Assembly (NCBI GenBank): GCA_021442885.1
Contig: JABUVA010000006.1
Coordinates: 55,465 to 61,599 of the forward strand
Source of the DNA: Methanobrevibacter sp.
GTDB taxonomy: Archaea; Methanobacteriota; Methanobacteria; Methanobacteriales; Methanobacteriaceae
Length of the DNA: 6,135 bases
Direction: 5' to 3'
The notes under the pieces: model-generated
Told to the model about the DNA's origin: nothing
The model's input: the letters and a program-made list of their open reading frames with translations, nothing else
The model's database searches: none
Shown here: positions 1 to 6,135 of the stretch, one piece after another
Layout: each line of letters begins with the position of its first letter
Numbering within the stretch: the first letter of the stretch is position 1
Translations under genes and position numbers: made by a program

Positions 1-1200
1 TTCTTCTTCAATTTCTCCTGTTGTTGGTTCTGTTACACCAGCTAGTATTTTAGCAAATGTTGTTTTTCCAATACCATTTGAACCAAATGCAGTTACAATT
101 TCATCATGATAGATTTCTCCAGCATCTACATTTAGTTTAAATCCATCATAGTCTTTACTTAAATCAGAATAACTTGCAAGTACATCACCTTCTTCCTCTT
201 CAGTTGGTGGTCTTACAGTAAATTCAATAGGGTTTCTTCTTATTCTTACATTTTCTTCAGATAAAAATCCATTAATATAAGCATTGATTCCAAGTCTAAC
301 TCCTTTCCTTCCAGATACAACACCGTATCCTCCAGGTTCACCATATAATATATGTATATTATCAGATAATGCATCTAATGTTGCTAAATCGTGTTCTATA
401 ACAAGTACTGATTTTCCATCTTCAGCTAGGGATCTTATTACTTTAACAGCATTTAGTCTTTGAGATACATCTAGCCAGGATGTTGGTTCATCGAAGTAGT
501 AGAAATCTCCTTCTCTTAAAACAGTTGCTGCAATAGCTACTCTTTGAAGTTCTCCTCCAGATAAGTTCTCCATATCTCTATTAAGAACATTTTCAAGGTC
601 TAATTCTTCACAAACATAGTCAAATTTTCCTCTTTCATCAACATTTGAAAGTAAATCTTTTACCTTTCCTTTAACAACTTTTGGGAGCTGATCAACCATT
701 TGTGGTTTTAAAATAGTTTTAATTTCACCTTCGGAAAGTGATTTAAAGTAATTTTGAAGAGCTGAACCTTTATAGTATTCAATTACTTTATCCCAGTTTT
801 CAGGTGTTTCATCAAATTCTCCAAAGTTAGGAATTAACTCTCCTGAGAGAATTCTCATAATTGTACTTTTTCCAATACCATTTTGCCCTAAAAGTCCTAA
901 TACTTGCCCTTCCATTAAACTAGGAAGACCAAATAGTTCAAATTGGTTTTGTCCAAATCTATGAATTGGTTCTCCAATAGCTTCAGGTAAATTAATAATA
1001 GTTACTGCATCAAATGGACATCTATTGGTACAAATACCACATCCTTGACATAATTGTTCTGAAATTAAAGGTTTTTTAGTCTTTTCATCAACCACAATGG
1101 TGTCCTCTTCCATTCTAACTCCAGGACAGTAATGGATACAAAGATAATCACACTTTTTTGGTTGGCATTTATCTTTATCTAGTATAGAAATACGACTCAT
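1..1200 (-). CDS. rli1: ABCE1/Rli1 ribosome recycling ATPase (3' end outside window)
   Basis: This gene encodes the iron-sulfur ABC protein that splits 70S-type archaeal ribosomes into subunits after termination, together with aRF1/Pelota; it acts in the cytosol. The first 400 residues are visible. An N-terminal region with eight cysteines (C12, C17, C21, C25, C51, C54, C57, C61) forms the two 4Fe-4S clusters. NBD1 follows, with Walker [10 protein letters not shown] (105-113), signature LSGGELQR (213-220), Walker B/catalytic FDEP (236-239, E238) and H-loop H270. The hinge lies around 300-330. NBD2 begins with Walker [10 protein letters not shown] (373-381). Family members are about 590 aa, so roughly 190 residues lie beyond position 1. 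The ATG at 1200 is preceded by AAGGAGAT with good spacing, which fixes the start. All key residues seen are intact. A relic copy of its 5' end lies at 3232-3324. Confidence 0.97.
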   Translation of the reverse strand, partial: MSRISILDKDKCQPKKCDYLCIHYCPGVRMEEDTIVVDEKTKKPLISEQLCQGCGICTNRCPFDAVTIINLPEAIGEPIHRFGQNQFELFGLPSLMEGQVLGLLGQNGIGKSTIMRILSGELIPNFGEFDETPENWDKVIEYYKGSALQNYFKSLSEGEIKTILKPQMVDQLPKVVKGKVKDLLSNVDERGKFDYVCEELDLENVLNRDMENLSGGELQRVAIAATVLREGDFYYFDEPTSWLDVSQRLNAVKVIRSLAEDGKSVLVIEHDLATLDALSDNIHILYGEPGGYGVVSGRKGVRLGINAYINGFLSEENVRIRRNPIEFTVRPPTEEEEGDVLASYSDLSKDYDGFKLNVDAGEIYHDEIVTAFGSNGIGKTTFAKILAGVTEPTTGEIEEE

Positions 1201-1210
1201 ATTATCTCCT
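1118..1210. repeat. Direct repeat copy A: rli1 5' end and its RBS
   Basis: This 93-bp stretch (codons 1-28 of rli1 plus 10 bp upstream) recurs ungapped at 3232-3324 in the same orientation, offset by 2114 bp. I count 7 mismatches (positions 1124, 1126, 1151, 1182, 1186, 1194 and 1201). The two copies bracket the upstream spacer and the first membrane gene. Weaker, AT-rich resemblance continues beyond 1210, including AATATTATATA at 1313-1323 matching 3360-3370, as expected if the copied segment once included more of the rli1 upstream region. Confidence 0.9.
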
Positions 1211-1211
1211 T
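1204..1211 (-). promoter_or_regulatory. Ribosome binding site of rli1
   Basis: Read on the minus strand the site is AAGGAGAT, with its GGAG core 5 nt before the ATG. It supports the rli1 start at 1200. The same site, with a slightly altered flank, is retained ahead of the relic copy at 3232-3324. Confidence 0.85.
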
Positions 1212-1421
1212 AATAATTAATTAATAATATTTTTATTTTATTTTTAAGACTTAATCAAAGTAAGTTAATGATTTATATCATATAAAAACTAATAATAGGT
1301 AACTATATATTTAATATTATATAAAATATTGTTATATGCCTTTTTAATTATTTATGTTATGGAAACATGATTTAATCTTTTATAGAACATATCCTTTATT
1401 AATGTAGAATAAATATTATTT

Positions 1422-1429
1422 AAGGAGGT
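1422..1429 (+). promoter_or_regulatory. Strong orphan Shine-Dalgarno site
   Basis: AAGGAGGT is a near-perfect match to the archaeal anti-SD, but no ATG or GTG lies at normal spacing. The only candidate start is a TTG at 1432, just 2 nt away. It opens a 23-codon frame (stop at 1501-1503) with a hydrophobic then lysine-containing peptide. The site may mark a tiny leader ORF, or be the relic of a gene start whose reading frame has since been broken. It lies about 70 bp before the coding frame of the membrane gene. Confidence 0.4.
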
Positions 1430-1489
1430 CATTGTTTTTTTATTTCATAATTTCAATATCATTTAAGGGTTTGAAAAAGAATATCATAG

Positions 1490-3232
1490 GTTGGATGTGT
1501 TAAAATAGATTTCAAAATAAACCGAAATTTTAAATTCAACAAAAATTTCATTTGTTTTTTAATTTTAATTGTTGTAATTTCTTTAATAAGAATATATGTT
1601 GGTGCTAATCTTCCATCATTTTTAATATACCCATCTCCTCATGATGATATGCTATTAATTGAATATTCTCATTTTAATCATCATTTCCTTCAGTGGAATA
1701 TATGGACATTAGCAAAGGATATGTCTTTTTCAATATTTTTATTCATTGTTAGGATTTCAAAAATTTCATATAATATTTGGGTGTCTTTGATATGGGTGGT
1801 ATCTGCTTTATTTGCTATTTATGGTATTAATAAATTTTTAACTAAAAATAAATTGCTTCTTTTATTCTCTTTTATTTTTATTTTATTTTTACCATTTGGT
1901 TTTGATTTTCATGGAATAAGAATTTATAGAAATTCAATTATAGTTCCAGTAATGATATTATTTTTATTTTCTTTGTTTATTTTTATTAATTTTTCAATAG
2001 AGAAACTTGACAAAAATACGGTAATTTGGGGTGTTTTAACAGGTTTGTTATTTGTTTTTTATTATTATATTAAAGAAGATGGTATTACCACTCTTCCAAT
2101 TCTCTTAGTATCTATATTTTTAATTATTATTTATAGGTTATTTAAGGATTATAATGATAATTCTATAAATGCTATTAATGTTGCTAAGTGTATTGTTGTT
2201 TGTATGTTGCCTATAATTATATTTGCAGTAGCTACTGTTGCATATGAAGAAGTTAACTACCAATATTTCGGTGTTCACGAAGTAAATACTAGAACTTCTG
2301 GGGAGTTAGGTACTTTCTATGCAAATCTTCTTAAAATTGAGGATAGTAATAAAAATCGTTCTGTCTGGATTCCTTTATCTACTTTTGAAAAAGCAGTTAA
2401 TGCTTCACCTACATTGTCGGCCCATCCTGAGTTAATAGATAAATATAATTCTAGTGGGTGGGTTCAGGGTAATGCTGAGAAAAATCCTCTTCGTGGGGAT
2501 CATTTCACATGGGCTTTTAGAAATGTTCTTTGGGATGCAGGTTTATTTAATAATGAGAAAAGTGCAAATGATTTATTTAAACAAGTAAATTCAGAATTAG
2601 ATGCTGCATTTAACAATGGATCTCTTCAAAAATCTAATAAAATTTTCATTACAAGTTCTTTAATTGGAAAAGATATTAATGAAATATTTGATCTTAAGCC
2701 ATTATTATTCAAAGGGTTGAAAACCACTTTATTTTTCGAAGATTTTAATTTACAGGACCAACCATATAATATTACTTCACAAACAAATGATACTGATGAG
2801 GTAAGTAGTTTGGAGAGTGTTTTAAATCAGAAAGTGTCATTTAATGGTTCTTTTTCAGAAAGTCAAAAATCTTCTATCTCATTTGCTCAATTTGATATTA
2901 AGGTTTATCAAGAATTATCAATTCTCTTTATCATATTATCTGCTCTGGGATTCTTAGGGCTTTTTATTAATCAATTTATTAATAAATTTAAGAATATGAG
3001 ATTAAATATGCTGTTAATTTTTGAAATATTAATCATAGGTTCTTTTGCAGTACAAATTTTTGCAATAACTTGGTTTATGTCTTGGTTCCCAGTTATTGGT
3101 AATTACTTTGTATTCTATACTGTTGGTTGTCAAGGTTTATTAGCAGTATTTGAGGTTTTAGCTATTGTTCAATTTTTTATTTTATTTAAAAAGTTTTTAG
3201 ATTGGAAGTTTTTAAAAGATAAAAATTGTTGA
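1490..3232 (+). CDS. Multi-pass membrane protein, GT-C glycosyltransferase-like; start codon unclear
   Basis: Numbering from the first codon of the open frame (1490), the product is 580 aa. A basic N-terminus and TM1 (about 20-37) lead into an external loop with PSPHDD (48-53), an acidic pair placed like the catalytic acid of GT-C enzymes. [12 protein letters not shown] (73-84), several TM helices, RIYRN (144-148) and KEDG (195-198) follow. A large, probably extracytoplasmic domain (about 253-471) is next, with RTSGE (268-272) and SPT (306-308); at least three TM helices close the protein. From memory this motif order matches an uncharacterised family common in gut Firmicutes, which suggests transfer. 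The role is inferred: moving a lipid-linked sugar onto a surface glycan or protein. The first in-frame ATG (1649) would remove TM1 and PSPHDD, so it is unlikely to be the true start. No ATG, GTG or TTG occurs in frame between 1490 and 1648. The 3' end abuts the rli1 relic. Confidence 0.75.
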   Translation, partial: VGCVKIDFKINRNFKFNKNFICFLILIVVISLIRIYVGANLPSFLIYPSPHDDMLLIEYSHFNHHFLQWNIWTLAKDMSFSIFLFIVRISKISYNIWVSLIWVVSALFAIYGINKFLTKNKLLLLFSFIFILFLPFGFDFHGIRIYRNSIIVPVMILFLFSLFIFINFSIEKLDKNTVIWGVLTGLLFVFYYYIKEDGITTLPILLVSIFLIIIYRLFKDYNDNSINAINVAKCIVVCMLPIIIFAVATVAYEEVNYQYFGVHEVNTRTSGELGTFYANLLKIEDSNKNRSVWIPLSTFEKAVNASPTLSAHPELIDKYNSSGWVQGNAEKNPLRGDHFTWAFRNVLWDAGLFNNEKSANDLFKQVNSELDAAFNNGSLQKSNKIFITSSLIGKDINEIFDLKPLLFKGLKTTLFFEDFNLQDQPYNITSQTNDTDEVSSLESVLNQKVSFNGSFSESQKSSISFAQFDIKVYQELSILFIILSALGFLGLFINQFINKFKNMRLNMLLIFEILIIGSFAVQIFAITWFMSWFPVIGNYFVFYTVGCQGLLAVFEVLAIVQFFILFKKFLDWKFLKDKNC

Positions 3233-3324
3233 CTCCAAGGCAGTAATGGATACAAAGATAATCATACTTTTTTGGTTGGCATTTATCTTTATCTACTATG
3301 GAAATACAACTCATTTTATCTCCT
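3232..3324 (-). pseudogene. Relic of rli1 5' end (first 28 codons plus RBS)
   Basis: Read leftward from the ATG at 3314, this region encodes [20 protein letters not shown] and a few more residues, nearly the N-terminus of the rli1 product in this window. Of six base differences in the 83 bp of coding and junction sequence, four change the protein (R3C, L7V, C17Y, P26L) and two are silent (codons 5 and 25). C17 is an iron-sulfur ligand, so function is lost. Homology stops after codon 28, at the last base of the preceding gene's stop codon. The frame then runs on antisense into that gene for 14 unrelated codons to a stop at 3186-3188. The ribosome binding site AGGAGAT is still present. It cannot encode a working ABCE1; it marks a past duplication or recombination. 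Confidence 0.9.
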
Positions 3325-3382
3325 GTTAATAAAATAATATTTATAGTGTTGCATATCTAAATATTATATAAATATTATTAAA
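3315..3382 (+). promoter_or_regulatory. Probable promoter region of the second membrane gene, derived from rli1 upstream DNA
   Basis: This 68-bp spacer starts with the relic rli1 ribosome binding site (minus strand) and ends at the ATG of the second membrane gene. It holds TATA-like stretches at about 3334-3344 and TATATAAAT at 3365-3373. The second shares AATATTATATA (3360-3370) with 1313-1323 in the rli1 spacer. There is no Shine-Dalgarno before 3383, so a leaderless or very short leader transcript is possible. Element assignment is tentative because the sequence is nearly all A and T. Confidence 0.35.
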
Positions 3383-5605
3383 ATGAGGATTTTCATATTT
3401 TTTTATAGTTCATTCTTATTTTTCGTATTATTAATTATTTATTATGGTTGTAGGATGTTGTTGGAATTTAATAAAAAAAATATTTTCAATTGTTTTAAAT
3501 GGAAATCTGTAATATTTTCAATTATATGTGCATTTTTTTTAGAATTTTATGTTGTATTTGTTGAAAACTATATTGAACTTAGTGTGTATAATTTAATATG
3601 GCCTGCATTTAAAATAGTTATGAAATATTTTTCAGTAAAACACATGATTTTGTTTTTTATTTTATTTTTTATACTTTTCACAGTTTTACTAAACCCAAAA
3701 CTTAAAATAAAAGTTTTTAGTTTTATTTATAATAATAGATTTTTATTAGCAGTTCTTACATTTATTGTTTGTGTTATTTTACAGATTCATGGTTCTTCTT
3801 TAGCAGCATTGGATATTTCTAATTCTCAACATAAAGCATTATTTGGAGTTGCTAGAACTATGAGATCTGATGAATTTAATGTCAATACTCCATTTGCATT
3901 ATCTCAATATTTTAATAATTTTGGTTATTATTCTGATATTGTAAGAGGAGTTCCTACAGATATGTTTATTTCATATGGTCAACCTGTGCTAGATATAGCT
4001 GTAATTTTTAGACCATTCCATTGGGGTTATCTTTTATTATCTCAAGGATATGGATTATCTGCATTTTGGATGGGTAGATTAATTGCATTGTTTGTTGTTT
4101 CATTTGAGTTTGGGATGCTTATTACAAATAAAAATAAAAAGTTATCACTAGCTTATACATTTTTATTAACTTTTTCACCACTTGTTCAATGGTGGTATGC
4201 AGTTAATATGCTTGTGGAAATGCTAATATTTGGTCAATTATTTATTCTTTTAACGGATTATTATATGAATTTAAATGATTATAAAAAGCGTTTAATAATT
4301 ACTATTGCTTTAATAATTTGTGCAGGTGCTTATATTTTGGCTATGTATCCTGCATGGGAAATTCCATTAGCATATGTGTTTTTAGCCTTTTTCATAGGGG
4401 TTATCTATAAAAATCATAAAAAATTTACTTTCACTAAAAAAGATTTATTGTTATTGGTTTTATTTGTAGGACTTTTAGTTATATTGCTTGGATACATATT
4501 TTTAAAATCTCAAACTGCAATACAACTTATAATGAATACTACTTATCCAGGTTCTAGAGTTTATAATGGAGGATTGGAATTATTTAATGTTATTAATCCA
4601 TTTGTTCTTTATATAAAGACAATTTTCGCTCCAATAACAGTGGGGGCTAATGATTTTATATTGGTTTCATTTTTCCCATTAGGCATTATTTTATTTGTAA
4701 TAGTGCAATTTATTCAAAGAAAAAAGGATGTACTTTTATATTTACTTATATTAGTTTATATTTTACTTTTAATTTATTTCATATTTACTTTACCAAGTCT
4801 TGTTGGGCAATTAACATTACTTAATAATACTGTAGCCATCAGATTAATCTCAATCATTTATTTTGTAGATTTACTGATTCTTATAAGGAGTTTATCTTTA
4901 GTTAAACTGGAATTACGGAATCATTATAAATTAATTTGTTTTATTGTTGCAGTGGTATTTAGTGCAATAGCTATTTGGTTGGCATTTGGTGTAGGTCCTT
5001 TTAGTCAAGTTATTTTAGTTCAGATAGTAATTGCATTTATAGTGTTTGCTCTTTCATTTTTCTTTATTTTAACAAGTTGTTTTAATAGGAAATATTTAAA
5101 AGGATTTTTGGTTATGTCTATTCTTATTTCGCTTTTAGCAGGTGGACTTGTAAATCCAATTGAATCTGGGGTAGATTATTACTTTGATCAACCAATTATT
5201 AATGAAACTGAAAGTATTGTTCAAAAAAATCCAGATGCACTTTGGGTAGTGGAATCTCCAATTTATATAGATGAATTAATTCCTGTTGGAGCCCACACGT
5301 TAAATTCGGTGAATATTTATCCTAATGAGAAATTGTGGTCAAAATTAGACCCTTCTGGTCAAAATAATGAGGTATATAATAGGTATGCTCATATTTGTGT
5401 AAATCTTCAAAATAATGAAGACACTAGTTTTGGAAATCCTGAGATGGATACAGTTAGTATCAATTTAAATATAAATGATATAAAAAATTTAAATATTACT
5501 TATATTTTGACTGATTTAGAATTAGAGAACTTTTCCAATGCTAATGTTAAGTTTGTAAAAATATATGAAGATAAAATTGGGAATAAAATATATGAAGTTA
5601 AATAA
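3383..5605 (+). CDS. Large polytopic membrane protein with RSDE motif and soluble C-terminal domain
   Basis: The 740-aa product has TM helices near 2-21, 43-60, 88-103 and 119-136. An external loop follows with RTMRSDEFNVNTPFALSQ (158-175) and further conserved-looking stretches (GVPTDMF 189-195, FRPFHWGYLLLS 209-220). About ten more TM helices run to about 589, with NTTYPGSRVYNGG (385-397) in a loop. A soluble, probably external domain (about 600-740) ends in NKIYEVK. I recognise the RSDE and YPG-R-GG pattern from a family of uncharacterised bacterial and archaeal membrane proteins with GT-C-like topology (I believe catalogued as a DUF in Pfam; name not certain). A glycosyltransferase-like role in surface polymer assembly is inference. 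It shares no motifs with the preceding membrane protein. The ATG at 3383 has no Shine-Dalgarno; M25 at 3455 is an alternative start. The stop lies 23 bp before pth2, so the two may be co-transcribed. Confidence 0.8.
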   Translation: MRIFIFFYSSFLFFVLLIIYYGCRMLLEFNKKNIFNCFKWKSVIFSIICAFFLEFYVVFVENYIELSVYNLIWPAFKIVMKYFSVKHMILFFILFFILFTVLLNPKLKIKVFSFIYNNRFLLAVLTFIVCVILQIHGSSLAALDISNSQHKALFGVARTMRSDEFNVNTPFALSQYFNNFGYYSDIVRGVPTDMFISYGQPVLDIAVIFRPFHWGYLLLSQGYGLSAFWMGRLIALFVVSFEFGMLITNKNKKLSLAYTFLLTFSPLVQWWYAVNMLVEMLIFGQLFILLTDYYMNLNDYKKRLIITIALIICAGAYILAMYPAWEIPLAYVFLAFFIGVIYKNHKKFTFTKKDLLLLVLFVGLLVILLGYIFLKSQTAIQLIMNTTYPGSRVYNGGLELFNVINPFVLYIKTIFAPITVGANDFILVSFFPLGIILFVIVQFIQRKKDVLLYLLILVYILLLIYFIFTLPSLVGQLTLLNNTVAIRLISIIYFVDLLILIRSLSLVKLELRNHYKLICFIVAVVFSAIAIWLAFGVGPFSQVILVQIVIAFIVFALSFFFILTSCFNRKYLKGFLVMSILISLLAGGLVNPIESGVDYYFDQPIINETESIVQKNPDALWVVESPIYIDELIPVGAHTLNSVNIYPNEKLWSKLDPSGQNNEVYNRYAHICVNLQNNEDTSFGNPEMDTVSINLNINDIKNLNITYILTDLELENFSNANVKFVKIYEDKIGNKIYEVK

Positions 5606-5617
5606 TATTGTGTTTTT

Positions 5618-5622
5618 GAGGT
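5618..5622 (+). promoter_or_regulatory. Ribosome binding site of pth2
   Basis: GAGGT ends 6 nt before the ATG at 5629 and confirms that start. It lies within the 23-bp gap after the membrane gene, so translation of pth2 does not depend on coupling even if the transcript is shared. Confidence 0.75.
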
Positions 5623-5628
5623 ATTATT

Positions 5629-5967
5629 ATGAAACAGGTTATGATTGTTAGGTCTGATTTAAAAATGGGTAAAGGAAAAATAGCTGCTCAGTGTTGTCAT
5701 GGTTGTTTAGGAGCATATAAAAAAGCTAATCCTAATAAAGTTAAAGAATGGGAAAAAACAGGTATGGCTAAGGTTACATGTAAGGTGGGTTCTCTAGATG
5801 AGTTATTAGAACTTAAAAAACTAGCTAGTGCTAACAATGTTCCTCATTGTTTAGTAGTTGATGCTGGAAAGACACAGTTACCTACATCAACCACTACTGT
5901 TTTGGCAATTGGTCCGGATAATGATAAAATTATTGATAAGATAACTGGGAATTTAAAGCTTTTATAG
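5629..5967 (+). CDS. pth2: Peptidyl-tRNA hydrolase, archaeal/eukaryal type (Pth2)
   Basis: This cytosolic enzyme hydrolyses the ester bond of peptidyl-tRNAs that drop off stalled ribosomes, recycling the tRNA. The 112-aa length is typical for archaeal Pth2. The hallmark N-terminal stretch VRSDLKMGKGKIAAQ (7-21) leads to H24, and VVDAGKTQ (76-83) carries the conserved Asp (D78). The C-terminal TVLAIGP (90-96) and ITGNLKLL (105-112) are also standard. The segment after GKGKIAAQ is cysteine-rich (C22, C23, C26), with further cysteines at 51 and 74; the eukaryal enzyme has a similar QCSHA stretch. The ATG is preceded by GAGGT. The amino acid kinase gene follows about 100 bp downstream. Functionally it pairs with rli1, another ribosome rescue and recycling factor, at the other end of the window. 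The two accessory membrane genes separate them. Confidence 0.96.
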   Translation: MKQVMIVRSDLKMGKGKIAAQCCHGCLGAYKKANPNKVKEWEKTGMAKVTCKVGSLDELLELKKLASANNVPHCLVVDAGKTQLPTSTTTVLAIGPDNDKIIDKITGNLKLL

Positions 5968-6051
5968 TTTTAATTTAATTTTATCATAGCTACATTTAAT
6001 TATTCTTATAGTTGTCTTGAGCGTAGAATATGTTTCATGAAATTTGTAAGT

Positions 6052-6057
6052 AGGTGA
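6052..6057 (+). promoter_or_regulatory. Shine-Dalgarno site for the terminal kinase gene
   Basis: AGGTGA matches the archaeal anti-SD well. Reading rightward, the in-frame codons at sensible spacing are ATT (6062) and ATA (6065); there is no in-frame ATG, GTG or TTG. This site is the main argument for a non-standard start codon in the following gene. Confidence 0.5.
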
Positions 6058-6064
6058 AATTATT

Positions 6065-6135
6065 ATAGAAAATGTTGTTAAAGTAGGTGGAAGTTTATTC
6101 CCTTATTATGCAATTGATTTAATAAAACAATTAAA
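6065..6135 (+). CDS. Amino acid kinase family protein, MfnE-like (partial, 5' end only)
   Basis: The open frame begins at 6050 and reaches the window edge, with VVKVGGSLFPYYAIDLIKQL from 6074 on. VKVGGS is the N-terminal phosphate-binding strand-loop of the amino acid kinase fold (aspartokinase, acetylglutamate kinase and uridylate kinase group). In Methanobacteriales a protein of this type corresponds to MfnE, the kinase of methanofuran biosynthesis that acts on the aminomethylfuran phosphate intermediate; that assignment rests on about 20 residues and recall of the family. No ATG, GTG or TTG lies in frame. The AGGTGA site at 6052-6057 points to ATA (6065) or ATT (6062). Alternatively, one extra A in the AAA at 6057-6059 would join a GTG at 6054 to the frame, giving MKIIIENVVKVGGS. 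The gap after pth2 (5968-6050) is T-rich and holds no clear hairpin. Confidence 0.65.
   Translation, partial: MENVVKVGGSLFPYYAIDLIKQL

Larger units (their letters stand above)
1201..1489. promoter_or_regulatory. AT-rich divergent spacer between rli1 and the first membrane gene
   Basis: This spacer should hold the promoters for rli1 (leftward) and the membrane gene (rightward). Candidate TATA elements include TATATAAAAT at 1318-1327, which reads plausibly rightward, and an A/T block at 1275-1287 that could serve either direction. In sequence this AT-rich they cannot be assigned firmly. A small inverted repeat ATGAT-TTAT-ATCAT lies at 1268-1281. A strong ribosome binding site with no convincing gene behind it lies at 1422-1429. 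No RNA gene was recognised. Confidence 0.45.

Noticed and set aside
1435..1441. Run of seven T as a phase-variation tract switching membrane gene 1
   Set aside because: All three frames downstream of the tract hit stops (1448, 1464 and 1501) before or at the gene's open frame, so a change in tract length alone would not connect the SD to the gene.
1649..1651. ATG at 1649 as the start of membrane gene 1
   Set aside because: It lies just after PSPHDD and removes the first TM helix; strong coding character continues upstream in the same frame to 1490.
3232..3324. Target-site duplication of an insertion sequence
   Set aside because: At 93 bp and diverged it is far longer than IS target duplications, and no transposase or terminal inverted repeats are present between the copies.
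1490..5605. The two membrane genes as a tandem paralogous pair created by the rli1 duplication
   Set aside because: Their lengths, motif order and domain layouts differ (internal external domain versus C-terminal one) and I found no alignable stretch, so the duplication alone does not explain gene 2.
5968..6049. Terminator hairpin or small RNA after pth2
   Set aside because: The stretch is T-rich, which could allow archaeal termination, but I see no convincing stem-loop or conserved RNA pattern.
1..6135. CRISPR array, tRNA or rRNA gene, toxin-antitoxin or other defence system
   Set aside because: No regularly spaced repeats, cloverleaf-like sequence or recognisable defence protein motifs were seen on either strand.

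Overview
The window is very AT-rich and looks like a methanogenic archaeon of the Methanobacteriaceae (Methanobrevibacter or Methanosphaera type). It carries archaeal ABCE1/Rli1, an archaeal/eukaryal-type Pth2, and the start of an amino-acid-kinase-fold protein resembling the methanofuran enzyme MfnE. Shine-Dalgarno sites are of the GGAGGT type. The genus is an inference; no rRNA is present.

Layout: rli1 (ABCE1 ribosome recycling factor) occupies 1-1200 on the minus strand, and its C-terminal third lies beyond the left edge. After an AT-rich divergent spacer come two unrelated multi-pass membrane proteins on the plus strand. The first (about 1490-3232) resembles GT-C-type membrane glycosyltransferase-like proteins with a large external domain. 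The second (3383-5605, 740 aa) is a large polytopic protein with an RSDE motif after its first membrane block and a soluble C-terminal domain. pth2 (5629-5967) follows after 23 bp, and the amino acid kinase gene begins near 6065 and runs off the right edge.

The most notable structure is a second copy of the first 28 codons of rli1 plus its ribosome binding site. It lies between the two membrane genes (3232-3324), in the same orientation as the real gene and 2114 bp from it, with 86 of 93 positions identical. It has lost a ferredoxin-type cysteine and is a gene relic. The first membrane gene is therefore flanked by direct repeats of the rli1 5' end. This suggests it entered, or was duplicated into, an otherwise housekeeping locus by recombination at rli1.

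Two plus-strand genes (the first membrane protein and the terminal kinase) have well-supported N-terminal coding sequence but no in-frame ATG, GTG or TTG at a sensible place. Either they use rare start codons or each has a one-base indel near its start. No CRISPR array, RNA gene, transposase or recognisable defence system was seen.
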